From Heterohyrax brucei (lineage: Eukaryota > Chordata > Mammalia > Hyracoidea > Procaviidae): 64,000 bases of DNA. The notes beneath the pieces are model-generated. The model was not told where the DNA came from and did not search any database. It worked only from the letters and a program-made list of their open reading frames with translations. The DNA is taken from positions 108,351,431 to 108,415,430 of the forward strand of contig CM053146.1 in assembly GCA_028571685.1 (NCBI GenBank), written 5' to 3'. The translations under genes and the position numbers were made by a program. Shown in pieces: positions 45,214 through 56,617 of the stretch (the stretch's first letter is position 1; every line of letters starts with the position of its first letter).

Positions 45214-47396
45214 CTGTGTAAAGTGGAAAACTACCAGAGAAGAAATATTAAAATATTTTCCACTAAAACAAATGATGAAAAAAAGAAAAAAAAAGGGTAA
45301 GACTGCACTCTCAGAGGAAGCAAACTGGAGAGACCTGGAAATTTAAGGTAATCCTGTCGACTTCCGGCTCTCACAGGTTTCACCGGCTGTGAAAGCATTT
45401 GTTACCTATCGATGGTTTCCGGAAGTAAGATCCAGTGAGGAGATCCTGGGGAGTGCCTAGCGTTAGTTTTGAGTAGCGGTGTGAGGGTTAAAGAACCACA
45501 GCAGCTTCTAAGTTTCTTACAGCCAGAGGCAAGTCTTTGATCCCTGGGCTGGCCCCCCTGTGTCAACAATTATGTCCCCCTCCCTAACGTTCCCCCAAAC
45601 TGTTGTTACTTAGAGGTCTTTGTAGAACATTTATATGTCCCAAAAGCAAAAAGAGATATTCCACCCCCCCGATCCCCCACCATCCATCTTCCTTCAAAGG
45701 AAATGGAGAGAATGGGATCTAGATGGTGGGGGCCGTCAGACACCCTTCAAGGAATTTCCAGTCTTATTTCCTCACACTGGCTTTGTGGGGCTAACAGAAT
45801 CAGCGTTTCCAATAATCCAGAAAATTATGTTCCTGTCCATCTCTGCTTAAAACTCCCACACTCATCAATGATGACCGTATGTATTCCATATGTGTTTTGC
45901 CTTGGACAGGCTTTCTTCTTTTAAGTCTGCAGCTCATACAAGCACCATCTGCCTGGTGCACCATTTGCTGTCATTCACAGAAGAGACGAAAGACATACCT
46001 AGGAGCCACAGGCAGAACCCTGAATAGAGAACGTGTCCCTTCACTCATAGTGAGAAGTGATGCTCCTTAGCTTATAGATTCACTCCTTAGATTCACTTTT
46101 TCATTAATTAAAAGAGAAAAGGTTAGCAGTTAAAAGGTAAAGGGCTAGCAGTTTCTAGCTAAAACTCCACCAGGTATCACATGACACTTTGAGACAAGTG
46201 TCAGCTGGCATTTTTGCCGGAAGAGGAAGCACTGAGGGGAAAGGTCCTCCCTGCCACACTTGGCTTCCTCGTTACTGCAGCTCCCAGCCACTTGCAGCTT
46301 TTAGTGGGGTTAGGGAACTTTCCAGAAGGTTACAGACATTCTCAGAATCCCGAGTCCCTACTTGCCATGTTATGACAGAGGGAAAAGAGAACTAAGAAGA
46401 AAATCACAGTAAGGAGGAAGGGAGAGGTGAACCAGATCTCCAGTCTCCTAACACCCTCATGATTCTGGCTGCTGAGGGTCTTCTGGGAGATCTTCTCTGG
46501 GCAGAGACTGTGACCACCCTGCTGTAGATTAATTTTTTCCTCTTATAAAGTTGGTCGTCAGTCTACTTAATAAGGAAGAAATAGGATGTGATTTTTTTTT
46601 TTCCCCCTTCAGAATCACTCCAGTATGATCTGCAGAATGATTAGCATGGCTCAGCCTCAGTTGGGATATTATGGCTTAAATTATTCCTATTAGTTTCCAG
46701 CTGACCTTGGAACATAAACATTACATCTGATTTCAATGAAACTTTAGACTTTGTTGTTCTCAGTCAACTAATGAAACAGTTGAACCTTCCCATGACTTGC
46801 CATAATTATAATAAAAGCTAAGTATTATCAGGAATAAGGGAAAGCGATGTTCTGGAAGTTGTGCACTAAGACACTTAAAATGCGAACTGAACACTGAGGA
46901 CAAGAACGTGATGCCATCCGAAAGGTTAGCCGGTTACTGCTGAAACGCAAGCCCACCTGGCTGCACTGCTTTTATACAGTGAGTTTTGGCACAACTGACT
47001 GGTTACAAGTAACATTATGTTAACAGGAAAAGCCACTTTAAAAGCCTGTTTGATGCTTAAAGCTCTCAAGTACACTCTAAATGCTTAAACCAATACTCCA
47101 AACTGATTAAAGCATTTATGGAAAATAAAAGTGTTCTGCCAGTGGGGGAGAGATGAGGGATCTTGGTTGTTGTTGCTTGTTTGTTTGTACCGAGGTGTAG
47201 AATAGAAACCTCAAATTTGACAGATTTCCCAGTTCTAATTTAGTTTTCAAAGTTTAAGAGTTTATGCCACCCCTAACAGTTTATCCAAACTCAATGGATT
47301 TTCAAATAAAATGTAATGGCCCTCCTGCCCTTGGGGAGGGGCTCCTCTTCCTGGCTGTACTCTCAGCACTGAATACAGTGCCTCACATATTTAAAA
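45214..47396. other. Transposon-poor stretch, no gene
   Basis: Roughly 2.2 kb without SINE, RTE or recognisable LTR, apart from simple runs (45278-45297 A-rich; 46592-46603 T-run) and a degenerate L2 fragment near 47345-47395. The frames at 45635, 45703, 45879 and 46189 show no domains. Confidence 0.4.
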
Positions 47397-47546
47397 CAAA
47401 AACAAGCCTTTTTCTGTCCGGTCGAGTCTGCCTCATAGCCTCCTATAGGCCAGAAACTGCTCTCCAAGAAGCACCTGGTGGATTTGAACTGCCAGCCTTT
47501 TGGTTAGCAACTGTAGTACCTAACCAGCATGCAACCAGGGTTTCTG
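47397..47546 (-). mobile_element. AfroSINE, short class, in L2 tail
   Basis: AACAAGCCTTTTTCTGTCC to AACCAGGGTTTC. Inserted in an old CAGTGCCTCACATA...CTAGCACATAGTAGG L2/MIR end. Confidence 0.8.
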
Positions 47547-47557
47547 TCTAGCACATA

Positions 47558-47733
47558 AACCAAAAAACCAAACCCAAACACACTGCTGTAGAGAAAATTC
47601 CAACTCATAATAACCCTACAGGACAGAAGAGAACAGCTCCACAGAGTTTCCAAGGAGTACCTGGTGAATTTGAACCGCCAACCTTTTGGTTAGCAGATGC
47701 AGCACTTAACCATTACAACACCAGGGTTTCTAC
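47558..47733 (-). mobile_element. AfroSINE, short class, adjacent
   Basis: AACCAAAAAACCAAACCC to ACACCAGGGTTTC. Exact target duplication CTAGCACATA at 47548-47557 and 47734-47743. Confidence 0.92.
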
Positions 47734-47984
47734 CTAGCACATAGTAGGTGTTTAAATAAATGAATAATAAAACCTAAGTCCCTAAAAGCTGAAAACTCAG
47801 CTTCCTAAAGCACTTTGGAGCAGGTCTAGCACCAGATCTTGTTTAAGTAAACATTTTGTAATTGTTTCATGTGTGCTGTTTCCTGGACTGGTACTATCCC
47901 ACTTTCCTTCCCTAAGCTTCTCTTATGCCTGGGAGAACTACTCTTTACCCTTCACTTTCCCTGAAGATTCCCAAACCTGTGATT

Positions 47985-48140
47985 CTCCAGGCTCTGGAGC
48001 CAGACAATCTGGGTTCGATTCCTGACTCTGCCACTTACAAGCTTCATGACTTTGATAAATCTCTTAGCTGTGCTGTGCCTCAGTTTCCCCATATGTAAAA
48101 CAGGTTTTCATGAGGATTAAGTGAATCAGTCTTGTATCAT
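47985..48140 (+). repeat. MIR, well preserved
   Basis: CTCTGGAGCCAGACAATCTGGGTTCG, CTGCCACTTACAAGC, TGCCTCAGTTTCCCC and AGGATTAAGTGAATC keep the full MIR core. Confidence 0.85.
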
Positions 48141-48148
48141 ATGATGAT

Positions 48149-48708
48149 TGTCATAGACTGAATTACATTTGCCCCGAATTGTGTGTAGCCGTATGGTTCT
48201 GCCTATTATTGTATGATTGTTCTCCATTTCGTGATTTTCCTGGGCTGTAACTCCTAATCTCTGCCTGTGGTTGACAGGGCAAGGTTGGATTACATTAAAG
48301 AGGATTAGGGTGGGATTGTAATTCCCTTACTACATGACCTCCCTGATTCAATGTAAAGGAAGTTTCCCTGGGGTGTGCCCTGCACCACCTTTTGTCCTTT
48401 TATCCTACAAGAGATAAAAGGGAAGCAATCAGAGAGTTGGGGACCTCATACCACCCAGAAAGTAGTGTAGGGAGCAAAGTTTATTCTTTGGAACTGAGAT
48501 TCCTGTGCTGAGAGGCTCCCAGACTACAGGAAGACTGACGCAACACAGAGACCTTCCTCTAAACCAACAGAGAGAGAAAGACTTCCCCTGGACTTTGTAT
48601 GCTGGATTTGGACGTCTAGCCTACTGGACTGTGAGAGAATAAATATCTCTTTGTTAAAGCCGTCCACTTGTGGTATTTCTGTTACAGCAGCACTAGAGGA
48701 CTAAGAAA
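48149..48708 (+). mobile_element. Solo LTR family A
   Basis: TGTCATAGACTGAATTAC start and CACTAGAGGACTAAGAA end, with AATAAA at about 48639. Flanks ATGAT (48144-48148) and ATGAC (48709-48713), a 4/5 duplication. It inserted just after the MIR. Confidence 0.85.
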
Positions 48709-49039
48709 ATGACCACTCAACAAATGCTAGTTTTCAGTGTCTTGAGTTACTTGTCACATTGTACTACAATTACTTGTTCATTTGTATTTACTCATAGAAG
48801 ATGAGATTTGGGTCTTCATCACGGTAAGCTCCAGTTTACAAAACACAGGCTCTAAACTTGGTGAGTACGCAATAAGTGTTTGTGGCTTTGAATAGATTAA
48901 AACGAGCCTATTCCCTGGGAAGGCAGTGAACTCTGTGTCTGTCTTATTTTCTGGAATAGTCCTTCCAAGTAGACAATCCTGTCTGGGTTAGAAACGTGTA
49001 AACTTCACATCCTGTGATTCGCGTTGCTGGGAACAAGCT
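48709..49039. other. Unassigned stretch
   Basis: No gene. ACTCAACAAATGC and GCAATAAGTGTTTGTGG may be L2/MIR ends. Confidence 0.25.
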
Positions 49040-49812
49040 GTTGTGGTGTCGTCAGGTAGTGCTGAGGTAGTTCCCACACAAGAGAAGGCCTCGGCCTGCA
49101 CCACCCTCACGAGCCTTGTTAGCTCCAGCACACTGTTGCAGTCACTGTGTTAGTTTATCTTATTGAGGGTCTTCCACTTTTCTGTTAGCCTTCTACTTTG
49201 CTAAGTGTAATACCCTTGTCTCCTGATAATATATCCAAAGGACATGAGACATAATCTCTCTGTTCTTGTTTCCAAGGAGCATTCTGATTGACAGGTTTAT
49301 TCATTCTTCCGGAAGTCCACAGTACATTCACCGTTTCTCACTGTCACTACAATTCAAAGACATCAATTCTTCTTCTGTCTTCCTTATTCATCATCCAGCT
49401 TTTACAAGCATATGAGGTGTCTGAAGACACTGCAGCTGGTGTTAGGCCTACCTTAGTCCTCAAGGGGACATCTCTGCTTTTGAACACTTTAAAGAAGTCT
49501 TTGGTGGCAGATTTGCCCAATGCAGTGCGTCTTTTGATTGCTTGACTGCTGCTCCTGTGAGTGTTCACTGTGGATCCAAATAAAATGAAATCCTTCACAA
49601 CTTCAGTTTTTCTTTATTTTTCATGATGTTGCTCATTGGCCCAGTTGCGAGGATCTTTGTTTTCTTTATGATGCGGGGTAATCCATGTTGAAGGCTGTGG
49701 TCTTTGATCAGCACTAAGTGCCTCAAGTCCTCTTCATTTTCTGCAAGCAAATTTGTGTCATCTGCATGTCGCAGGTTGTTAATTAGCCTTCCTCCAATCC
49801 TGATGTCTTTGT
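49040..49812 (-). mobile_element. 5'-truncated RTE
   Basis: The reversed tail CTGTTGTGGTGTCGTCAGG starts it. The C-terminal region follows (frame 49347-49598 minus: MKDFILFGSTVNTHRSSSQAIKR, then CKSWMMNKEDRRRIDVFEL). It ends near CTCCAATCCTGATGTC, where the reverse transcriptase would continue. Confidence 0.8.
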
Positions 49813-49814
49813 TA

Positions 49815-49990
49815 GTGTGCTAAACTGCTAACCAAAAGTTTGGAAGTTTGAGTCCACCCAGAGGTGCCTTGGAAGACAGGCCTAGTGATCTACTGGACAA
49901 AGCACCCAATGAAAACCCAATGGAGTCCAGTGCTACTCTGTAGCACATCGGGTCCTTATCACTTGAAAACGACTAGAGGATAACTGCCTG
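49815..49990 (+). mobile_element. AfroSINE, long class, head-diverged
   Basis: CTAAACTGCTAACCAAAAG, GAGTCCACCCAGAGGTGCC, GAAAACCCAATGGAGTCCAG and AACGACTAGAGGATAACTGC. It abuts the truncated RTE. Confidence 0.65.
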
Positions 49991-50477
49991 GTGGGCAGTC
50001 TGCACTCAGAATTCTAAAGTAGCCACAACATCTCCTTTTGGGCAAACTTTCTTTCAACTTGCTGTGTAATTTTTCCTTTAAGGAAAAAAAGGTGTTTTTT
50101 TTGTTATTATTTTGAGCGAATTCACATCCTGTTCAATGTCCTTCATTTTCTGAATGAATGTTACTTCCTTCCCTTCTTGCACAAGCACAGTTGGGGAGAG
50201 GAGAGGGCACACCACTTTCTTACAGAACTACCAATGATTAGAAGAATCTGTTTTTCCCCAACTTTTAACCACATTTTAAAAAACTGTACAAAGTGTTTCA
50301 CCAGTTTCTGTTCTGAGTGATGTCATTCCCCAAGAACCCAAATATTCAAAGAAAAATCACAATAAAAAAATGCACTTTTAAGCCACAAAACACAGTATAA
50401 AACTGAAGCTATTTTGTTGTTTCTAAAAAAAATACCTTTTATACTGAGCAGTTGGTTTTAAGCTTTTGCATTCCGTA
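49991..50477. other. Unassigned AT-rich stretch
   Basis: No gene or repeat seen except T- and A-runs. Confidence 0.25.
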
Positions 50478-50902
50478 TGTTGTTGTTGTTGTTAGGTGCC
50501 ATCAAGTCGGTTCTGAGTCATAATGACCCCATGAACAACAGAATGAAACATGGCCCTGTCTTGTGCCATGTCCACAATCATTTTTATGGTTAAGTTCATT
50601 GTTGCAGCCACTGTGTCAATCCACCTTGTCAAGGATCTTCTTCCTTTTCACTGACCATCCACTCTACCAAGCATAATGTCCTTCTCCAGGGACCAGTCCT
50701 TTATGACAACGTGTCCAAAGTATGAAAAATGTAGTCTTGCCATCTTTGCTTCCAAGGAGCACTCTTGTTGTACTCCTTCCAGAACACATCTGTTTGTTCT
50801 TTTGGCAGTCCATGGTACATTCAACACTCTTCTCCAACACCACAATTCAAAGGCATCAATTCTTCCTCTGTCTTCTTTGTTTATTGTTCAGCTTTCGCAT
50901 GC

Positions 50903-51275
50903 TTATGATGCTATTGCAAACACCATGGCTTGGGTGAGGTGTGCTTTAGTCTTCAAGGTGACATCTTTACTTTTGAATAAAGAAATCCTTTGCAGCAGAT
51001 TTTCCCAATGCAACGCATCTTTTGATTTCTTGACTGCTGCTTCCACGGGTGTTGATTGCAGACCCAAGTAAAATGCAATCCTTGACAATCTCAATCCTTT
51101 CTCCACTTATGATGATGTTTCTTACTAGTCCAGTTGTGAGAATTTTTGTTTTCTTAATATTAATGTGCAGTCTATACTGAAGGCTGTGGTCCTTGATCTT
51201 CATCCATAAATGTTTCAAGTCTTCTTTACGTTCAGCAAGTAAGGTGATGTTGTCTGCATAAAGCAGGTTGTTCAT
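50903..51275 (-). pseudogene. RTE thumb/C-terminal frames
   Basis: MNNLLYADNITLLAERKEDLKH (51275-50967) contains YADN where RTE elements have YADD, so the last catalytic acid is changed to asparagine by mutation. MKIKDHSLQYRLHINIKKTKILTTG follows. The next frame (51106-50903) overlaps it after a shift. Confidence 0.75.
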
Positions 51276-51773
51276 GAGTCATCCTCCAATCTTGACGCCT
51301 CATTCTTCTTCATAGAATCTAGCTTCTCAGATTATTTGCTCGGAATGCAGATTAAAAATGTATGGTGAAAGGATATAGTCCTGATGCGCATCTTTCCTGG
51401 CTTTAAAACATGCAGTGTCCCCTTGTTCAGTTCACATGACTGCCTCTTGATCCACATACAGATTCCTTAAGAGCACAGTTAGGTGTTCTGAAATTCCCAT
51501 TCTCTGTGATGTTAGCTGTAATTTAGTATGACCCACAGAGTCGAATGGTTTTGCATAGTCAATGAAACACAAGTAAATGTCTTTCTGGCATTCTTTACTT
51601 TCAACCAAGATCCATCTGACATCAGCGATGACATCCCTGGTTTCACGTCCTCTTCTGAATTCAGCTTGAATTTCTGGCAGTTCTTTGTCAATACACTGTT
51701 GCAGTCACTTTCGAATGATCTTGAGTAAAATTTTACTTGCATGTGATATCAACGATGTTGTTTGGTAATTTCC

Positions 51774-51995
51774 TCATTTGGTTGGATCACCTTTCTTTGT
51801 AATAGGCGTAAATACGGATCTCTTGCAGTCAGTTGGCCAGGTAGCTGTCCTCCAAGTTTCTTGGCATAGATGAGTGAGCACTTCCAGCGCTGCCTCTGTT
51901 TGTTGAAATATCTCAGTTGGTGTTCCATCAGTTCCTGGAGCCTTGTTTTCTGCCAATGCCTTCAACGCAGCTTCAACTTCTTCTTTCAGTACCAT
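51774..51995 (-). pseudogene. RTE reverse transcriptase N-terminal frame
   Basis: MVLKEEVEAALKALAENKAPGTDG, then WPTDCKRSVFTPITKKGDPTK is the start of the RTE reverse transcriptase. KAPGTDG and the VFTPI-KKGDP block are typical. It covers about 74 codons and is followed by a stop. The catalytic blocks lie in other, broken frames. Confidence 0.75.
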
Positions 51996-53600
51996 TGGTT
52001 CCTGACCATATGCTACCTCCTCAAATGACTGAAAATAGACCAGTTCTTTCTGGTGTGATGACTGTGTATTCCTTCAATCTTCTTTTGATGCTCTCTGAGT
52101 CATTCAATAGTTTCCCTGAAAAATCCTTCACTATTGCAACTTGAGGCTTAAATTTTTTTTCCAGTTCTTCCAGCTTGAGAAATGTAGAGCTGTTCTTCCC
52201 TTCTGGTTTTCCATTTCCAGTCCTTTGCCTGTGTTAATGTAATACTGTCTTTTGTCTTTTCCAGCTGCTCTGCAAAATCTTCTGCCATCCTTTTGCCATA
52301 GCTGCTAGATGTTTGAGAGCAAGTTTGAGAGTCTCTTCTGACATCCAATTTGGTCTTTTCTTTCTTTTCTGTCTTTTTAAATGACCTGTTGCTTTCTTCA
52401 TGGATGATGTCTTTGGTATCACTGCACAGTTCTTCTGGTCTTCTGTCATTAGCGATCAACACATCAAATCTGCTCTTGAGATGGTCTTTAAACTCACCAG
52501 GGATATACTCAAGATCATACTTTTGGCTCTCTTGGACCTGTTCTAATTTTGTTCAGTTTCAATTTGAATTTCCAAATGAGCAACTGGTGATCTGTGCCAC
52601 AGTCGGCACCTGGTCTTATTATGACTACTGATATGGAGCTTTTCCATCATCTTTTTCCACAGACATAGTTGATTTTGTTCCTGAGTATTTCATCTGATGA
52701 GGTCCATGTTTACAGTCACCATCTGTATTGGTTAAAAAAGATATTTGCAGTGAAGAAGTTGTTAGTCTTGCAAAATTCTATCATGTGATCGCCAGCATTA
52801 TTTCTATCACCAAGGCCATATTTTCCAACTACCAGTCCTTCTTCTTTGTTTCCACTTTTTAAATTCCAGTCACTCATAATTTTCAATGCCTTCTGGTTGC
52901 ACATTCAATCAGTTTCAGACTGCAAAAGCTGGTAAAAATCATCAGTCTCTTCATCTTTGGCTTTAGTGGTTGGTGTAAAATTTGAATAGTCATATTAACT
53001 GGACTTCCTTGTAGGCGTATGGATATTATCCTATAACCAACAGCATTACATCTCAGGACAGATTTTTGAAATGTTCTTTTTGACGACGAATGCAGCACCA
53101 TTCCAAGTTTTCATTCCCAGCATAGCAGACCATGTGATTGGATTATAGGATTTGAAATGGCCCAGACTGGTCTATTTCAGCTCAGTAATGCTTAGGATAT
53201 CAGTGTTTATGTGTTCCATTTCATTTTTGACAATTTCCACTTTTCCTAGACTCATACTTTGTACATTCTATGTCCTGATTATTAATGGATATTTGCAGCA
53301 GTTTCTTCTCATTTTGAGTCATGCCACATTAGTGAACGAAGATCCTGGAGGCCTTACTCCATCCGTGTCGTTAAGGTTGGCTCTACTTTGAGGAGGCAGC
53401 TCTTCTCCAGTCATCTTCCAAGTGCCTTCCAACCTGGGGGCTCACTTTCCAGCCACATATCTGACAATGTTCAGCTGCTATTCATAAGGTTTTCCCTGGC
53501 TAGCTCCTTTCACAAGTAGACTGCCTGGTAACTGAAACTTGTCTACCATGCGTGACCCTGCTGCTACTTATACACCAGTGGCATAACTTTCAGCGTCACA

Positions 53601-54411
53601 GCAAGAAGCAAGCCTCCACTGTCAGACAAATGGAGGATCCTCACTCTGTCTTTCTTCTCTTTACTTGAAGCCGTTACCCTCCTTATCTGACGCTGTTCCC
53701 TTTCTTATCTGATAGTATTACCCTCCTTACCTGATGCCGTTACAAATATGATTCTATATAAAAATGCTTGTATATAACCCCCCACAAAGGTGTTACATTA
53801 TTTTCTTGCCATAAATTCAGTGGAGATGAGAATTTCAGCTTCCTTAAGAAGCACCCTGTATTTTCTCAGCTTGTAAATAATTGTGAAATTAAAGTGGTTA
53901 GCTAATGAGATGAATAAATAGAAGAGCCAGTAAGACAGGGTAGAAATGCCCATGTCATTTCCAAGGAGCAGCTAGTGGCCTTCAATACATAAATGTAAAA
54001 GTAAGTAGGTAAATACATAGAAAAACATCAAAGAAATAGAAGTACAGCCGGTACTTGAATGGAACAAAAATAGTGGCAGTGATGGATAATAACTAAGATT
54101 TAGGAAACTTTGGATCAGAGAATGTTCCTGGGTCACTCAACTGTTTAATGGGAAATGAAAATGTGTCAACTCCTGTGACTAGGAGTTCGCCATCAGTCTT
54201 TGCTCTTCACATTTCTTCCAAGGCCTGCCTTGGAAATGCGTGGTCACACCACACATTTCCATTGGGTGGTCTTAAAAGCTAAGTACCACCATAGCAGTCT
54301 TTGTACAGAAAGCAAGAGACGGGTTTTTGTGACATCCTTGTTGTTCCTCCCTCTTTGCTGCGAAAGGTTAATATGCTCAGCTGCCTGTGTGCCTCTCCAC
54401 CGCCCCCCCTT
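53601..54411. other. Unassigned stretch with small SINE fragment
   Basis: 53932-53988 contains an AfroSINE-like fragment (GACAGGGTAGAAATGCCC, TTTCCAAGGAGCAGC). The pyrimidine-rich repeats CTTATCTGACGCTGTTCCC, CTTATCTGATAGTATTACCC and CTTACCTGATGCCGTTAC at 53672-53745 are three imperfect copies of a unit of about 30 bases. Confidence 0.45.
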
Positions 54412-54615
54412 CTAGCCAGTTACCATTGAGTCAGTTCTAACTCATGACAGCTCCACGTATGTCAGAGTAGAACTATGTTTGATAGCTATATATTTTTGAT
54501 GGCTGATATCTTGGAAGTAGATCACCAAGTATTTCTTCTGAAGTGCCTCTGGGTGGACTGGAACCTCCAACCTTTAGTTAGTGCGTAAGTGTGTGACCTG
54601 TTGCACCACTAAGGT
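54412..54615 (-). mobile_element. AfroSINE, long class, diverged
   Basis: GCCAGTTACCATTGAGTCAG, GTCAGAGTAGAACTATG, CTCTGGGTGGACTGGAACC and GTTGCACCACTAAGG. Confidence 0.65.
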
Positions 54616-54789
54616 AGGTGACTGTGAATTTAATTTCCATTGGGAGCCTTTCTTGTGCTTGTGAGTACAAAGTCTCTGTGTTGTATTAGTGAGAAGTAAC
54701 TTTTCCACGACTCTGAAATCATATTTCATGTTTTTACCAACACAGAAGTCTAGCCTCAGGGAACAGAATGGAAAAATTATTTGATTGTG

Positions 54790-54960
54790 GTTAGAAAACC
54801 CAGCTTTAAGAGTCAACTCTGCCACCAACTAGGTGGATAAACCTGAACAACCCACTTAACTTTTCTCAGGCTTAAGCGCCTCACCTTGTAAAGCGGGGTG
54901 GCTGACGAGCCCAGCTGTCCTATTTGGAGACATGATGTTTAAGTTTCTGTGGAGGGTTCA
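54790..54960 (+). repeat. MIR relic
   Basis: GAAAACCCAGCTTTAAGAG, CAACTCTGCCACCAACTAGG, CAACCCACTTAACTTTTCTC and GCGCCTCACCTTGTAAAGC follow MIR order. Confidence 0.6.
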
Positions 54961-55041
54961 AGGAGCAACATTTATCAAAGCGCTCAGTGACTTGCCAATT
55001 GCTGTACAAATGTCAGGGACTCAATTGCAGAGCACTTGGAG

Positions 55042-55252
55042 CCAAAACAAAAACCCCAGACCATTTTCATTGAGTTGATTCCAACTCACAGTGACTCTCT
55101 AGGACAGAGTAGAACTGCCCCATAGGGCTTCCAAGGCTGTAGTCTTTACAGAATCAGACTGCCATGTCTTTCTCCCGAGTTGACGCTAATTCAAAAACTG
55201 TCAGCCTTTGGGCTAGCAGCCCAGGGCTTAACCACTGTGCCGTTAAGCCTCC
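55042..55252 (-). mobile_element. AfroSINE, long class
   Basis: AAAACCCCAGACCATTTTC, CTAGGACAGAGTAGAACTGCCCC, GCTGTAGTCTTTACAG and CACTGTGCCGTTAAGCC. Confidence 0.8.
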
Positions 55253-55436
55253 TTTACATCTGGATTGGAGGATGCTTTATTCTGTGTAGAACAACACCCC
55301 GCTTTGTAATTATCAGTCTTATTTTTATTCACAGGGTGAGGCTCTAGAGAGTCCTTTTCACTATAGGGGAATAAACTAAGAAATTCAATGTAAAAGGCAG
55401 ATGTTCTCCTCCCTGTCAAAAAGAGAAAGGGGGCTC

Positions 55437-55603
55437 TCTAAGCCCTGTTGGCATAGTGGTTAAATACTATGACTGCTAACCGAAAGGTTGGCAGTTCAAA
55501 TCTGCCAGAAGCTCCTTGGAAATTCTATGGAACAGTTCTATTGTGTCTTATAGGGTCACCATGCATCAGAATTGACTCGACTCCGATAGATTTGGTTTTT
55601 TCC
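55437..55603 (+). mobile_element. AfroSINE, short class
   Basis: CTAAGCCCTGTTGGCATAGTGG, CTAACCGAAAGGTTGGCAGTTC, GGAAATTCTATGGAACAG and CTCCGATAGATTTGGTTTTTTCC. Confidence 0.88.
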
Positions 55604-56617
55604 TAGGGTCTCATGCACGTGCTCCTCCTGGTGTCTGTGGACTGCAGCTGTCAGCATCAGGAGGTCCCCAAACACTCTAAGTATGACTCGTGCCCTAAGG
55701 CAGGGGTCCCTAACCTGCCTGTGGTTCCAGGGCTACACGGACCTGGCTTGATGAACATCTTAAGGAGGTGTGCAAAATCGTGTGCACATGTGTTTGTTTC
55801 AGATTCAAACCTTGTATGTTATTGTAGTTGGTAAAATTATTACTTTATGAAGGCCCTTCCCAGGGGCACCATTTTTGAGTGTTTTCTTAAATTTATCATC
55901 TTTTTGAAAAAATAGACCAGATATATTTTGTTACAGAAATAATTTATGTATGTACTCTTTAAAAAAAGAAAATAAATCCTTCCACCGCCACCCTAGCCTG
56001 TTGACTCACCACTAGGAAAAATGAGGTTTTATCACATTTCCCCTGCCTTTGACCTTCACACCCTAACCTCTACATCCCCTGGTTTGCGACTATTCTAATT
56101 CTGTTCTCTAATTATAATAAAATCTTTTGTATTTTGTACATAGAGCTCGTAGAAAAATTGAAAATATTATGATTCTGTAAAGAATACTCTTTAAGCAGAT
56201 AGAGTGGATCCACAGAAAGGGTGGAGATCTTGAGTCATTAACATTTTCCCTTTCCAGGAAACTTAAATGGGTAGAGGGATAGATACACATACACCTACGT
56301 GTCTCCTTAATCATTTTTCTATAGCTTTCTTTACTTTTTTCTTGTTCCTTGACGCCTGTTTCTTTCTCATTTACATCAATTTTTTCATATTCCTAGAGTG
56401 TGTTTCTTTAGTGTCATATGATGCTGAATAAGGCAACACGTTTGTTTTTTTCCAAAATTACCCTTTACAGAGAGAGGTATGTTTAATATTTAAATCCTTA
56501 TAATGTCTTTCATATTACAGTGCATTTGCTTAATTACTTTGCTTGAACAACACTATAGTTTAAGCACCTGACCTGTTCTTAAATGAATGGTACATGTAGC
56601 ATGGGGATATCCTTTTA
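55604..56617. other. Unassigned stretch; possible degraded DNA transposon end
   Basis: GCAGGGGTCCCTAACCTGCC at 55699 with CAGGGCTACACGGACCTGG resembles the end of a hAT-type repeat of old mammalian origin, at low confidence. The rest, A/T-rich, holds no gene. This is the sequence immediately downstream of the L1 ORF1 stop, where L1 ORF2 would be expected, and no ORF2 word is present. Confidence 0.3.

Larger units (their letters stand above)
50478..53600 (-). mobile_element. RTE-clade LINE, near full length
   Basis: The reversed tail GTTGTTGTTGTTAGGTGCC starts at about 50478. The reading order on the minus strand is 5' region (about 53600-53500), endonuclease region (53300-52700), linker (52460-52150), reverse transcriptase (52000-51300) and C-terminus (51275-50648). 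Stops and shifts break it, but frames of 60-104 codons survive. No SINE is nested in it, unlike the 13629 copy. Confidence 0.9.

Noticed and set aside
44719..48708. Two family A LTRs as the ends of one provirus
   Set aside because: They have the same orientation 3 kb apart, but each has its own target duplication (CTGTG; ATGAT/ATGAC), and the sequence between them has MIR and SINEs, not viral genes.
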